64,000 nucleotides of DNA from Symsagittifera roscoffensis (GCF_963678635.1 NW_026971231.1:1-64000), one strand, 5' to 3'; positions 22,124 through 36,173 are shown, counted from the stretch's first letter. Notes: generated from the sequence alone by a model not told the origin. Made by a program: numbers and translations.

Positions 22124-24878
22124 ATGGAAGTTAAGTTTCAGAAAAAAATTAAGAAGTTGTTTGAGAAACGTAGCAATCTCGAAAACGAACTTTATAAATG
22201 CCACGAAATAATTTTGGAATACATAGAGAGTCAAAGTCATTGCTCAAAAATTGATACTTATATTGAAAAGTGTAGGAACTATATAGAACAAGCGGTCGAG
22301 ATAAATACTGAGTTGATTGATATGGCTGCAAAAAGTGCCAATCCCGACGAATTGATACCGGCACAGGATATGTGGCGTCATAAGTTGACTCAAAGCAACG
22401 ATAAAGTTCTGCAGGAAGCTATCACATATAAAACAAGTTTTGAGGCAGTAACAGAGCCGGACAAAATAGATAGCAGCTCAAAAGTTTCTCATCATTCTGA
22501 AAAAAGTGAAAAACCCCGGTCGCATAAAACAGATACCCGCTCTAAGTTGTCGCATCGAAGCAGCCGACATCAGCAATCGGATTCTCAGAAATCTACTTAT
22601 ACCGCCGCTCCGTCGAAAACACTTTCTGAGAAAAAGCGCGATTTAATGATTTTAAAGAAACAACAAGAGGAACTTGAGAGGCAGGCAAAGGTATCATTAA
22701 GACTGAAAGAACAACAAAGCCGTTTAGAGTTGAAAGAATTGGCTGAAGAACACAGGAAAAAACTGGCAGAAATTGAGTTGAAAGGGCTTGAGTTAGACGA
22801 TGAGTTGTCGGAAATCAGCGAGAATGCTGAGGAAAGTGGTTTAACTCGAATCTCTCACAACTAACAATAGACGAAAAGGATCGTACGCGTCACTGGGTCG
22901 AATCTGTCGACTAGAATCAGCCTGATGCTGTTGTAGCTCCCAATCAAGAGCAGCACGTTCGTTCAACAGCTCCTCAGGCAACTTATCCTGCATCAACAAA
23001 TTACTTGGTCTCATCAAGTTTTTCAGGAGTGAATAATGGCCAGGCAGCTTCTAGTGATCCGGGATTGCATTACAGTAACCACATTCACGGACAACATCAT
23101 AATTTGTCGAATTTGGTCAGATCGCAGGTTTCCGTTAACAATCCAGTAGGGTTACAACAGGTCATTCAACTTGTTTCTAAAAATTTGCCTCAGCAAACCC
23201 TTTTGGCCACTCATCCGGTGCTAGGCAATCCAAACACAGGGTCAGTAGTCCCGGTAACTTCTGAAAATTATTGTGCTCCAACATTATCTGCAGATGTTCC
23301 TTCTGATGTAGCACCGTTCGTTCCTGCATCAACAGCAGTTAATCATGTTTCTTTAAGTCATCACACTACAGGGTCTGTAGTAGCTGGCTACCAAGCACCT
23401 GTAGTCCCATCACAACAACATAATGGGTGTTCCCGTTAGTAGTTATAACTTTTCAAGTGACCACTATAATCCTTATAGTAATTTGTGGAGACCAGCTGTT
23501 GCTGCCCCTTTATTGTCAGCTCAACAACACTACATTCCTTCGACAACTGTTTTTTCCGCAGTAACTCCGATTGTTCCTCCGAATAATTTTGTTCCTTCTA
23601 AAAGTGGAGGGACTGTGTTCTTTGCACAGCCTGAAAATTCTTCACATGCTAATCAACTGTTCGTTCCTGATTGTCACGGTAACTCTTCGAGTTACACAGC
23701 CAACTCCCGGTAATTCACCTGGTGCAGACATCGAGCGTCCACTTTCGACACGAGAGTTAGTTAATATACTCATGCACAGCCGAAAAAATCATCTCTCTGA
23801 GTGGAAGCTGACCCAGTTCGATGGCAACCCACTTAATTGGCATGAGTGGTTTGGGCAATTCAAATCGACGGTCGTAACGATGAAAAGCTTACCTATCTGA
23901 AAACGCTCGTAGTGGGTAAAGCAAATGCTGCAATCGCTGAGTATAGCTATAGCGCAGTACTATATAAAGACGCATTAGCAACTCTTCAAAGAAAGTTCGG
24001 GCAGCCGCATGCTGTAGTAGGGGCTCATCTAGATAAATTGAGTAATTTTCCGCCGCTGAAAATGCATAACTCGGAAAATGTAATTGGATTTTCCTCTGCA
24101 ATTTCTGGACTTGTTGCCGTATTCAAGTCCCTGTCTTTTAACGACGACCTGAAAAGTGTTAACTTACTGAATCAAGCTGTGAGTAAGCTTCCCCCGAACC
24201 TTAAGGAGGCATGGTCAATGCAAACCGTAAGATGCCAATGGCATAGACCAACTCTGCTAGATTTCAACGAATGGCTTAAAAAAAAAGCGGAGGGGCATGA
24301 GAGGCTAAAAACGATCAATTCTAAGGGTAAGTCTGAAGAACCAGTTAAGCAAAAAGTAGGTACGAAAGTGTTTGCTAGTAACGCAAATGTAAGTAATGAG
24401 ACTAAGGAAAAACCAAAATACCCTCCATGTTTTGTATGTAAAGGTCAACACGCTCTTTGGAATTGCGCCGTATTCAAAGAGAAAAACGCTACGCAGCGAG
24501 CAAAACATGTAGCCGAACAAAAACTTTGCTAAGCGTGTTTACAGAGCAATCACAGTTTTCGTAATTGTAGCAAGGCCAGAAAGTGCCCCAAGCCAGATTG
24601 TGAAAGCACACACAACGTGCTCTTACATGGAGCGGAGAAAAATTATCCTCCTAAGGATACTAAAAGTTCCCCGGCTTCAGGTAACGCAAACACTAAACAT
24701 GTATCGACTAACGCTGCCGTCGGCGATATTCATAGCCAGGAGTCAATTAAAGGCCTCCTGCCAGTTGCATCACTCGTCGTCTCTGCGGATGCGACGATTA
24801 CTAACGCCCTAGTTCTTTGCGATAGTGCTTCCACGCACTCATGGGTATCCTCCGATCTCGTAAAACGCCTCCATTTGG
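22124..24878 (+). pseudogene. BEL gag to protease start, broken, unit 2
   Basis: Coiled-coil gag N-terminus at 22124-22864, Ser/Pro/Gln-rich middle in two further frames, and DUF1759-like core and first zinc knuckle at 23846-24532. All breaks are those of unit 1, including the 16-bp deletion in the core and the TAA inside the knuckle. Confidence 0.8.
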
Positions 24879-24898
24879 ACAATTGTGCGATGCTAGTA
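24879..24898 (+). other. Tandem-unit junction with patchwork filler, unit 2/3
   Basis: Same 20-bp filler as at 14335, flanked by CCATTTGG on the left and ATAATAACAC on the right. Confidence 0.85.
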
Positions 24899-27654
24899 AT
24901 AATAACACTTTTACAGTGGCAAAATTTACATTAATTAGCAAATCGCTTGGATATACTTCTGTAGTATCGTTTCCAGTGACTGGAAATAATAGGCTCATCC
25001 CTGTTTCAGCCCATCAAGTGACAGTATGCAAATACAAGCATCAATTGCCAACGAATGAGGGCCCATAAACATGCGGCGAAACGACAAATACTCAGAACGC
25101 TTGTATTTGAAAATCGAGGAACATAAAATGCAAAAAACGACAAAAACAGTTGGAGATTTTACTGAGTGTGAGCAAATTAACTCCTTAAATTTTCAAACTT
25201 TTTCAATGGAAACCTCGTTAAAAAAAACTCAACAAACTTCTGGCCAAATATTCACAGATCGTGTCGCAAACATAGAAGCCAGATTCACAGAAACGCCAGA
25301 GCCGAAAACTAATACCATCATCTCCATCCCTTCGAGGTTTACCGAAGAAGTTTACCCGCCAGTGTACCCCGCAAAGATCATTATGAGTGTTATTCTACGG
25401 GACTGTAAAAAGGTCAAGAAACAGGATTGCCTACCCGAGCTGTTCAGCTTCAAGTTGGTGGAGGCAAACTATAAGGCGGAACCCCAACTGGAAGCCATCC
25501 GCGACATACTGGTATAGAAGGAACTGCAATTTACCAAAAAAAAAGGAAAATTATGGGCGGCTACCTCGGCCAATACACAAACGACTTTCACGTGAGGAAC
25601 GGTTACCTCTGGATGTCTGGATGGACAAGCGGCTCGCCATTCCCATTCTCTTGCGCTGATCCATTATCAACCGTATCACAGAAACGCCAACATGTTTGAC
25701 GAGGCGAGGGGTAATTGGTTTCCCTATATCCACCGGAGCCTCGCGTCGGCCGCAGAGGATTGTGCGATGTGCACAACGGCAGGTAAAAACTTAAAATCCC
25801 TATGCCAAAAAAATGACCTTAGCACAGTTTATGAGCCAAAGAAACCAAATGAATGTATTCAGTTAGGTTTCTGGGGACCTATGAAATCTATAAACCAAAC
25901 GGACAAATATGTTTTTGTGGCGGTCGATTGGTTCAATCGCTGGCCATCGGCAATGATATGCAATAACAAAAAATCGACCAAAGTCTAAAGTTCATTTCCA
26001 AATACTCAAATACACATAGGGTGCCTCGCAAGATTAACATGGACCAAGGGTCCACTTTTACTTCTAATTTAGTTAAGGAATTCAGTAACACCGAGGAAAT
26101 CGAAATTGTGTTTCCTCCGGTAATCGATCACAGAGCCAGCGTCTGCGTTGAACGAACTGTAGGAAGTTATAAGAATTTTGTTTTAACTTACGCAAAAGAG
26201 GAAAACCATGGCAATTTAAAAAAGGGTCGAGAAGGTCCTTGGAACCTTACGTTTTGCGCCCAATGCTAAGTTGAAAACGTCACCATTCGAGGCACATCAT
26301 TGCCAAGAGGCAGACATCGTCCTGGGTGTTTTAACCGAAAAAAAACCCTTTTCAGAACATAAGCTGGGATAAAGAGTTACGTCAAAATCTGCTTGTTTAG
26401 ATACTGACGAGCCATGGGCGTTGAAAATACGACACCTCCCTAGAACGAATTGAAATTTGCGCAGGGAAAATATGAACCATCCACTAAAAGTGACGGGTAA
26501 TCTTCTGAATTTAAATACACTATTACGCTTAACGACGGGTCTGTGCTCAGAAAGAGCGGTGTAGCTGAAAAGCGGAAATCCCAGAACGCAACTAAGGGAC
26601 AAAAACTTCCGAGCCCACCGGCAACGACTAGCCTGCGGAAAAAGCTGAAAGAAGTGAATAAGTGCCCCGGCGCTGACAAAGCAAACAAGCGGAGCGTAGC
26701 TAATCAAGTGAAATCGTGAGAGGAAGAGGTTTCTAATTAAGATTCGGAGTACGAACCAGCATTGTTGCCGGGTGGGGTTGAGGCACGAGGAAAGGCTTTC
26801 AGTGGTGTTCAAGGATCCAGCGGAGCGAGTACGAGTGCGAAATAGGCGACGGCGAGAATGAAAAAGGCGATGTACCGGAGGCGGCGAAGGATCTCCCGGT
26901 GAAAAGAATCGGACGAAGGAGCGAAAAAGCACGAAGACAAATGAACGCAAAAGCACGCGGACAAAAGTGAGGCAGGCGAGAACGTACAACAAGGCGAACC
27001 GGCAATACAGGAGGAAGCGGTTGCGAAAAAAAGAGCGGGCCGACCTAGAAACCAGCGGTTGGTGTCGTACTCGAGTCAGGACTCAAACAGCCAATACGAA
27101 TTGGGCTCGCAAAAAACACGCAAAAGCGAACGGTCGTGTACAAATTGGGAGCGGTGATGATCGATACCATCACTCCGAACGAACGAGAAGGGGAGCCATT
27201 GAATAAAGGACGTTATATGGCATAATCGGAAGGAGGAAAAGGAGGAACATTTGAACTAGTTAAGACTCTACTGCAACGTGCACTTGAGCACGTAGCCAAA
27301 GGAGAGGGTTGACCCGTATGGTCTAAAATTCAATTCAGTTACTAAAAATCTTTTCATTTTTTTCAATTACGCATTTTTCAATTTTTTCTGGAAGAAGAGG
27401 GAATGTCATAAATAGACATATTTTAGTTATCATAGTTTAACTCAGTCTATAGTCCGTTGTGACAGTGACCTTGATGGTCAGTGATTGATACCTGCCAGCG
27501 GCGTTGTCACTCACCAGTGGTGCTAAAACAGTTGATCGTCTGAGTCCATATTGACTGTTCTAACCTTATTTATTAACGGAATTTACTGTACTGGAGAATC
27601 GTTCTCAATATTTCACTACGGAAAAGGTTTCAACAAGTTATACGACTCAAAGCA
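24899..27654 (+). mobile_element. gypsy 3' fragment with integrase remnant and LTR, unit 3
   Basis: Copy of 14355-17110 within the recent 10,544-bp duplication. Integrase pieces at 25662-25988 and 26021-26269; LTR from 27404 to about 27654. Confidence 0.85.
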
Positions 27655-29002
27655 TTCTGGTGACTTTTGATTCCTGATTTTGTGTGTGACTGTGATATTT
27701 TTAACAGAAAAAACTTTATCTACCAGTTTTTGTCGTAGATTGGAAACCTAATGCTTGATGAGAAGTTTACTGCAAAAAAAAATTGACAATTTTGCATCCA
27801 AACAAAATTTTACTGAACAAAATGTGCAATCGAAATATTTCTGCTGGTGTTTTTTTTCAGAAAAAGTAGATTTTTGACAAGTTTTTTAACAAAAATTTTG
27901 TACATTTCAAAAGGTATCGCTGTGATCAAGTAAAAGAATAGTTTTCACCAGTTAACACTTTTCGCAAAAAAGGGGTTCGAAAGTTGCAAAAATTGGCCAA
28001 TTTTTGATGATTCAGAACTCGAGTTTCTATTATTGTTTTCAGTAGAAATTCATGCTTTTCATTAGCATATTTTTACTTGATTTCATTGAGATTGCAAAGA
28101 CAAAAAAATTCAGGAGAGGGAAAACAGAGATTTTAGAAGGATTATAAGGAGGAACTTTAATAGGTGTTGGTGGAAGTAAAATTTGATATAGTCGTTGTGA
28201 AAAAGTTTCATTCCTTTAAAAATAGTGCCTAAATTATTTACATATGATCATTTGATTTATGTCGTTTTAATCTGTTTTTATCTAAAATATTACGGGGCAG
28301 AAAGATAACAAAAGACTTTTTTTGTGAAGAAAGCCGCATAAAATGCAGTAAATTGCAACTTACTTTAAATAAGTATACAAAAAAAACTTAATTTCGGCAG
28401 GTGCCAGTTATACTTTTTGGTTTATTTTTAGTTCACTTTAATGAATTTAAATAACGGTTCAAAACATCTTTTTTTTTCATTTGAAACAAGCTTTGTAAGT
28501 TTTCTTTAAATACAATCCGATTTTTTTTGTAAAAAAAATACAACATTTTTGCGGATTTTCACTTATTTGACTCTTCTTCAGCATTCGTGGGCTAAAAAAG
28601 ACAATTGTTTATAAAAAAAAATTATTTTTTACCGTAGTTTCAGCAGAAATTAATCCAAGCAAAACGAGAGGAAAAAATTAGCTATCTATTTTAGTTTGAA
28701 AAGTTTTTGCCCGAATCACCGTAGTTGTTGGCCATAGTTATGAGCTTTTTTCTTTAAGTTCCAGTTTTTCTGTTTATCATTTCAACGATATTCGCTTTCT
28801 CAAGCTGATTCAAACTATCAACGCTGCATTTATCACTCAATTTATTCACTCGCTCCCTGTCGGAAACGGACTTTAAATTTTTGATCAAAACATTTTGCTG
28901 AAAAACGATTTGATCACAAGTTTTCACTGATTAAAAATTTGGGCAGTAAATTTTTAGCAAAATTTAATTGAAAATCGATTCAACAGCAATTTCAATAGCA
29001 CA
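27655..29002 (+). other. 5' flank of protease-like exon 1, copy 3
   Basis: Same as the copy 2 flank by eye. No coding sequence or clear promoter motif was seen. Confidence 0.45.
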
Positions 29003-29207
29003 ATGGCGGTAAATACTTTCACAATTTTAGTGGTTTTTGCAACTGCGGGGCTTTTTTTGGTGACTAATTCCATAAAAGGTGGCAAAAAAGCACCCTACCG
29101 TCCTTTTTATGTCTCACTTTCAACCATACATGAAAGCGGAGTTATTCAATGTGGCGGATCTGTCATCGCTCCGAACATGGTGCTCACAGCAGCACATTGC
29201 ATACCAG
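29003..29207 (+). CDS. Serine protease homologue exon 1, array copy 3
   Basis: Identical to copies 2 and 4. A single base difference from unit 2 is visible just downstream in the intron (about 29231, A where unit 2 has G). The reading phase and donor are intact, so this copy could splice to exon 2. Confidence 0.8.
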
Positions 29208-29634
29208 GTATGAAACATTTAAACTAGTACACCATTTTTTCTATCACAATCTATAGTTAATGCCAAACTTGTTGGCAAGAATATGTTTGTGATCTTCTTA
29301 ATCGGTGAAAATCGGCTTTTCCGGTTAACCCGTTGTAATATAGCTTTTGCGGGCTGAAGTGAATAAAAATGATTTTCGATGTCAAACTGGACAGCTTTAG
29401 TTAATACACTCAAGTTCGTTGATCGAAAAAGATATAGCCAACAATTTGACGTTAACTACATTTTCCAGATTCCATGCATAGAAATAGTTATTAAAAGCAT
29501 CTGTCAAAAATTTCATCCAAAAACCTAAAAATGAGATTTAATTCTAGTTTGTTTTCCAAAATATGAGTCTAATATGATTTGAGGGTTTGTCGACCAAAAT
29601 ACACAAGTGGACAAAATCAAACGTACTTTCAGGC

Positions 29635-30138
29635 TTTTACTCTCTAAGAAACCAAAAATTAGGGCCCATTTTGGACAATGTTTATTTAAGAATTTAACAA
29701 AAATTTTACATCGACCGACAGCAATGATCTGAACTACCCTCTCTGAAAGTTTCAAATTTTATTTTGATGGCCTTCCAGTTTTCATCATCCGCAAAAAGTT
29801 TTTCAATCTACGTGAAAAAGTAAGTAACAGCCGAGTTGAGTAAAATTTTCACACCGATTATATCAATTTTCTCGCTGAGAAAGTTTCATGTCGCATGAAA
29901 AATGTTTTACTCCGTTTATGCGAGAAAGAGTTTACTACGATTCAAAACCTAGCGCAGACGATAAAAACTGGCTTTTCCAGACCCGGAAAAAACTGGTAAG
30001 TGCATCAAATTAAAAACTGAGACTTCCAGAGAGGATAGTTCAGATCAATTGCTGTCGGTCGACGTAAAACGTTTGTTAAAACTTCAAGTAAACATTGTCC
30101 AAAATGGTCCCTAACGTTAGGCTTTTTAGAGAGTGAAA
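29635..30138. repeat. 504-bp inverted-repeat element, unit 3
   Basis: Full copy of the unit 1 element, with both arms and the internal 15-base AG...GTAAGT segment. The base after 29663 marks the right end of the recent duplication. Confidence 0.65.
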
Positions 30139-31067
30139 ACTATAATTTGCGTTTATTTTTGTCAACTAGTGTTGCAACCGCCTAAAACTGTTCCTGGATA
30201 TTATTTTTTTCTAAAGAGATAGCTCTAGGAATCGTACGCCTATACGCCCTAAACGCAATTTTTGATGACATGGTGTTCAAGCATTGATACATACTATGAA
30301 CATACAGTTTTAGAAACTTAATGTTTTTGTTTCGAGTTTCGAAGAAAAGTCGCAATCTTTATGCTTGGGTTGGTTTCAAATTTCAAATTTTTAGTTAAAC
30401 TTTTTTAACAGCTTGATTTAAAACCTTCTGGAAAATGTAGTTGCTCTGAGCTCAAATCTGAGAAGATACTTTGCCAGTGATTTTACCTCGCTAAGTCACA
30501 CTGGTTTGAGTTTAGGGCTACTTCTACTACTATGACTCAAAATGGTATAATCAACGCGAGACATGGTTCATTTTACTACAAAGTTAGCGGCACAATAAAT
30601 CATTTCAAATTGAGCTGAGTTGAGCAATTTGCCCCCATATTACGTTAACGCGATTTTTTGGTCAAAATTTTCCTAAAATTGCCTGAAACACTTTTTTTTG
30701 ACATTTTTCAAAAATTTGCCAGCGGCGCAGAAAATTTGCTCAAAATGGGGTCTTCATAGTGATTTGGGAGAGCTCAGAAAATCACTGAGGTCGATCTAAA
30801 AAAAAGGTCGACAAAATTTTCGGAATTTTTTTGAAAATTCGCCCCCCTCAAAAAAATCCCAGATCCGCCCCTGCTCGTGTTCATAGTTAGTTGAAATCAG
30901 AAATGAGCTCTAGAAAGTTTTTCTTTTCGTCATTTTTCGAAACATACATTGCTAAACGCGGCTTTGATTTAAACAGAAATTACCTTGCCAATAATCTAGA
31001 TCTTGATATGAACTTCAAAACTATTCCGACCGGCTTTAATGAAATTGTTAACCTGAATTGGTTAGGT

Positions 31068-31547
31068 TGTTGCAGCGCAAATATAAAACAAGAGTATAAA
31101 TGAATATAAAGTTGAACCAATATGTAAATGCATATAGGGACAGTAGCCGAGCGTATACATGGTGCGTCCCGGCGGGTTCGGCGCCGGTTAGAATCCCGCC
31201 TAGGTCATTTCCTTTCTAGAACTCGAATATGCCCCGAACTTGATGGGATGCTCCGTAACTAGGTTCGATCCCCCCAAAATCTATTTTAACCGTCTTTTCG
31301 CTCTAATTTGGTTCAGCCTTGATTAAGGCTGACCTTTAAAAAGAGCAATTTGTCTCAAGGACAAATACTGGCCATTTTTGCAGCTTGCTTTGAGTTATGC
31401 AGTGATTTTTTTACCGATGTTACCGATGTTACCGATAACAATAAAAAAGCTTGTTAAAAATATCGTTATTTTCCCGATAAAATACTTGTTATAATTCAAG
31501 TGTTTGAAAACAGATTTTATCTTGAAGTGTGGAGATTGACGCGCACA
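31068..31547 (+). repeat. BEL 5' LTR, unit 3
   Basis: 480 bp with standard ends. The tRNA-like B-box is mutated here to GGTTAGAATCC. Other sites follow the unit 4 5' LTR. Confidence 0.9.
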
Positions 31548-32302
31548 TTTTTGCGCCCCATAAGGGACCTTTACGAGAGCTTTCCGGACATATTCAAAAG
31601 AAACTGACGGACTTTCACAAGAGGTTTTTCCGGAATTCGGAAGAGTATCACGGATATTCACGAGAGTTTTGGACATATTCACAGAGGGCAAGTTCTCCGG
31701 AAAGAGATATCGGAAGTAGGAAAATTGCTACTGTGGAGTTTGCTGCCCATCTACTCGGCCCTGTTCCGCCTGCTGAGAGCGATGCGATGAATCAGCTGTC
31801 CCGCACCAAAGTTTTATGGTGCGGGTTATGAGTGACGGACTAGTCTTCTACGTCATGATCAAAAAAGTCCAGTTTCGGAGCTATATGGGATCAAAAATTG
31901 GATTTAAAGATTTGTGAAGAGTACGAGACCAGGTGTTGGAGGGTCTGTTGTCACTTTCTCCAGTAAACGGGTGCCGAAAATCTCCAAAATCATAAAAAAA
32001 AAAGATTATTCTAGTTTTTACAAACTTGCAATAAAATTACGTACGATGTGTTAATGTCTTATTGTGTATCCCAGCTACAAGTGGTAATTTTCCCGATACC
32101 ACAAATTTTTGGGTAATTGTGAACGGATTGAAAATCCAGAAAAACGGAACATAGACAAGAGGTACTGGACTAGTTTTTTGGATTGGCTTACGACTCGAAC
32201 CTGCTGACCAAAATTTTCCGAAAAACTTTGGGAAAAAAGTTTAAAAAAATTGCCAAAAATTCCTCAAAACGTCCCCATAATTCTGCGAAACTGTGCTGTA
32301 AC

Positions 32303-33379
32303 ATGACACCAACCTTATACCTTATGGTAAGTGGTCTGGTAGCAAAATATCAGGCAAATTAAGTTGAGTTTTTTCATCCTCAGGTTTTTTCCGCGTGTGT
32401 TGTTGGAATTTAACCAATTTGCCTGATCCCCCACCCACATTGGTGAAACTGAAAGCCAGTTCGCTTCAAGTAAATATAAGCCGTTTCAGCCCGTCCGATA
32501 ATTGACTTCGTTGCGCGACACTAATGTTAAGTGGTCAGGTACGGTGATATTAAGTGAGTTAAGTTGAATTCTTTCATCCTCAGGTTTACTCCGTGTGTGT
32601 TGTTGGAGCTCAACCGACCTACTTAATTTCCCCACCCCATTGGTACTTTAGCGTAACTTAGCCGTCGCATAGGTCTCTTGAGTGTATGGTATTCTTTCTA
32701 GGAGCTCGAATTGGAGTTCCTTGGATCACGAATTCCGTATACTAGCGTGAAAGAGACTTGTTTCACAAAGCCCGGCTTATGCTTTAACTTTAACGCCAGG
32801 GACTCGCAGAAAACTATCCAATACTATCTGCATCACTTTTTGTCTAATCGAAAAGATCTAGTTATTTGGCACGACGCCATAAATAACTCCAGTAGTAAGC
32901 ACCGCAGTAACAACAACCGTAGTTTGAGTACTGACCAACTTAAGAGCCTTCTTTTGAGATACAAGGAGAATATTACCGCTATTGTATACTGTCGCCGCAA
33001 CGGTACGGACAATATAGAAAAAGAGTTGGAAATGACAGGTATTCTCGTTCTTAACATAGCTGAGGATTTTAACTCAAGGCGAAAGGCCAAAGACCAAACA
33101 CTTATCGAAAAGTATAAAGAGCTGCACCAGCCCCCTTCCCTTGAGTTGAAGACTCTGTTGTTACTTAGACGATACAGTGCTGACCTAAAAACACTGAAAG
33201 CTAAGAAGAAGCGGAACCTTTTGTCGCCTAAAAATCGCAGAGCGATTCACAATAGATTTAAAGCGTTAAAATTTCAAGTTACTCCCCCTTGTAAGTTGTT
33301 GATGCATTATAAAAATATGTGGATTTACTTGAGTGAAAATAAAGTTTTTTCTAAGAGTCGTTTATTTCTGAAATTATAA
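32303..33379 (+). CDS. BEL accessory ORF upstream of gag, unit 3 (candidate intron 32327-32701)
   Basis: The main frame is 32702-33379, ending in TAA three bases before the gag ATG at 33383. It has no ATG of its own near the start, but the candidate leader intron described for unit 4 is conserved: ATG|GTAAGT at 32324-32332 and TTCTTTCTAG ending at 32701. The domain is the same as in unit 4 with a few substitutions, such as Asn for Ile in the block after NIAEDF. It is likely not expressed as part of a working element, since gag and pol are cut. Confidence 0.5.
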
Positions 33380-33382
33380 AGC

Positions 33383-36153
33383 ATGGAAGTTAAGTTTCAG
33401 AAGAAAATTAAGAAGTTGTTTGAGAAACGTAGCAATCTCGAAAACGAACTTTATAAATGCCACGAAATAATTTTGGAATACATAGAGAGTCAGAGTCATT
33501 GCTCAAAAATTGATACTTATATTGAAAAGTGTAGGAACTATATAGAACAAGCGGTCGAGATAAATACTGAGTTGATTGATATGGCTGCAAAAAGTGCCAA
33601 TCCCGACGAATTGATACCGGCACAGGATATGTGGCGTCATAAGTTGACTCAAAGCAACGATAAAGTTCTGCAGGAAGCTATCACATATAAAACAAGTTTT
33701 GAGGCAGTAACAGAGCCGGACAAAATAGATAGCAGCTCAAAAGTTTCTCATCATTCTGAAAAAAGTGAAAAACCCCGGTCGCATAAAACAGATACCCGCT
33801 CTAAGTTGTCGCATCGACGCAGCCGACATCAGCAATCGGATTCTCAGAAATCTACTTATATCGCCGCTCCGTCAAAAACACTTTCTGAGAAAAAGCGCGA
33901 TTTAATGATTTTAAAGAAACAACAAGAGGAACTTGAGAGGCAGGCAAAGGTATCATTAAGACTGAAAGAACAACAAAGCCGTTTAGAGTTGAAAGAATTG
34001 GCTGAAGAACACAGGAAAAAACTGGCAGAAATTGAGTTGAAAGGGCTTGAGTTAGACGATGAGTTGTCGGAAATCAGCGAGAATGCTGAGGAAAGTGGTT
34101 TAACTCGAATCTCTCACAACTAACAATAGACGAAAAGGATCGTACGCGTCACTGGGTCGAATCTGTCGACTACAATCAGCCTGATGCTGTTGTAGCTCCC
34201 AATCAAGAGCAGCACGTTCGTTCAACAGCTCCTCAGGCAACTTATCCTGCATCAACAAATTACTTGGTCTCATCAAGTTTTTCAGGAGTGAATAATGGCC
34301 AGGCAGCTTCTAGTGATCCGGGATTGCATTGCAGTAACCACATTTACGGACAACATCATAATTTGTCGAATTTGGTCAGATCGCAGGTTTCCGTTAACAA
34401 TCCAGTAGGGTTACAACAGGTCATTCAACTTGTTTCTAAAAATTTGCCTCAGCAAACCCTTTTGGCCACTCATCCGGTGCTAGGCAATCCAAACACAGGT
34501 TCAGTAGTCCCGGTAACTTCTGAAAATTATTTTGCTCCGACATTATCTGCAGATGTTCCTTCTGATGTAGCACCGTTCGTTCCTGCATCAACAGCAGTTA
34601 ATCATGTTTCTTTAAGTCATCACACTACAGGGTCTGTAGTAGCTGGCTACCAAGCACCTGTAGTCCCATCACAACAACATAATGGGTGTTCCCGTTAGTA
34701 GTTATAACTTTTCAAGTGACCACTATAATCCTTATAGTAATTTGTGGAGACCAGCTGTTGCTGCCCCTTTATTGTCAGCTCAACAACACTACATTCCTTC
34801 GACAACTGTTTTTTCCGCAGTAACTCCGATTGTTCCTCCGAATAATTTTGTTCCTTCTATAAGTGGAGGGACTGTGTTCTTTGCACAGCCTGAAAATTCT
34901 TCACATGCTAATCAACTGTTCGTTCCTGATTGTCACGGTAACTCTTCGAGTTACACAGCCAACTCCCAGTAATTCACCTGGTGCAGACATCGAGCGTCCA
35001 CTTTCGACACGAGAGTTGGTTAATATACTCATGCACAGCCGAAAAGATCATCTCTCTGAGTGGAAGCTGACCCAGTTCGATGGCAACCCACTTAATTGGC
35101 ATGAGTGGTTTGGGCAATTCAAATCGACGGTCGATTCAGCCATACTCAGTAACGATGAAAAGCTTACCTATCTGAAAACGCTCGTAGTGGGTAAAGCAAA
35201 AGCTGCAATCGCTGAGTATAGCTATAGCGGAGTACTATATAAAGACGCATTAGCAACTCTTCAAAGAAAGTTCGGGCAGCCGCATGTTGTAGTAGGGGCT
35301 CATCTAGATAAATTGAGTAATTTTCCGCCGCTGAAAATGCATAACTCGGAAAATGTAATTGGATTTTCCTCTGCAATTTCTGGACTTGTTGCCGTATTCA
35401 AGTCCCTGTCTTTTAACGACGACCTGAAAAGTGTTAACTTACTGAATCAAGCTGTGAGTAAGCTTCCCCCGAACCTTAAGGAGGCATGGTCAATGCAAAC
35501 CGTAAGACGCCAATGGCATAGACCAACTCTGCTAGATTTCAACGAATGGCTTAAAGAAAAAGCGGAGGGGCATGAGAGGCTAAAAACGATCAATTCTAAG
35601 GGTAAGTCTGAAGAACCAGTTAAGCAAAAAGTAGGTACGAAAGTGTTTGCTAGTAACGCAAATGTAAGTAATGAGACTAAGGAAAAACCAAAATACCCTC
35701 CATGTTTTGTATGTAAAGGTCAACACGCTCTTTGGAATTGCGCCGTATTCAAAGAGAAAAACGCTACGCAGCGAGCAAAACATGTAGCCGAACAAAAACT
35801 TTGCTAAGCGTGTTTACAGAGCAATCACAGTTTTCGTAATTGTAGCAAGGCCAGAAAGTGCCCCAAGCCAGATTGTGAAAGCACACACAACGTGCTCTTA
35901 CATGGAGCGGAGAAAAATTATCCTCCTAAGGATACTAAAAGTTCCCCGGCTTCAGGTAACGCAAACACTAAACATGTATCGACTAACGCTGCCGTCGGCG
36001 ATATTCATAGCCAGGAGTCAATTAAAGGCCTCCTGCCAGTTGCATCACTCGTCGTCTCTGCGGATGCGACGATTACTAACGCCCTAGTTCTTCGCGATAG
36101 TGCTTCCACGCACTCATGGGTATCCTCCGATCTCGTAAAACGCCTCCATTTGG
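33383..36153 (+). pseudogene. BEL gag to protease start, broken, unit 3
   Basis: Gag N-terminus at 33383-34123; middle in two frames (34264-34698, 34682-34972); and the DUF1759-like core and first knuckle in one frame at 34863-35807, without the 16-bp deletion of units 1 and 2. The TAA at 35805-35807 in the second zinc knuckle and the fusion at 36153 end it. Confidence 0.8.
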
Positions 36154-36173
36154 ACAATTGTGCGATGCTAGTA
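36154..36173 (+). other. Tandem-unit junction with patchwork filler, unit 3/4
   Basis: Third copy of the same 20-bp filler. Its presence at all three seams shows that the units descend from one founding duplication. Confidence 0.85.

Larger units (their letters stand above)
19814..24878 (+). mobile_element. BEL/Pao element, 5' part, truncated in protease, unit 2
   Basis: Same extent as the unit 1 fragment, from the LTR start after TAGGT to CCATTTGG. No base difference from unit 1 was noticed in this stretch. Part of the recently duplicated segment 19120-29663. Confidence 0.9.
31068..36153 (+). mobile_element. BEL/Pao element, 5' part, truncated in protease, unit 3
   Basis: Same start and break as units 1 and 2, but closer in sequence to the complete unit 4 element. 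It lacks the 8-bp deletion in the accessory ORF and the 16-bp deletion in gag. It does share the TAA within the zinc knuckle with units 1 and 2, so it is intermediate between them and unit 4. Confidence 0.9.
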
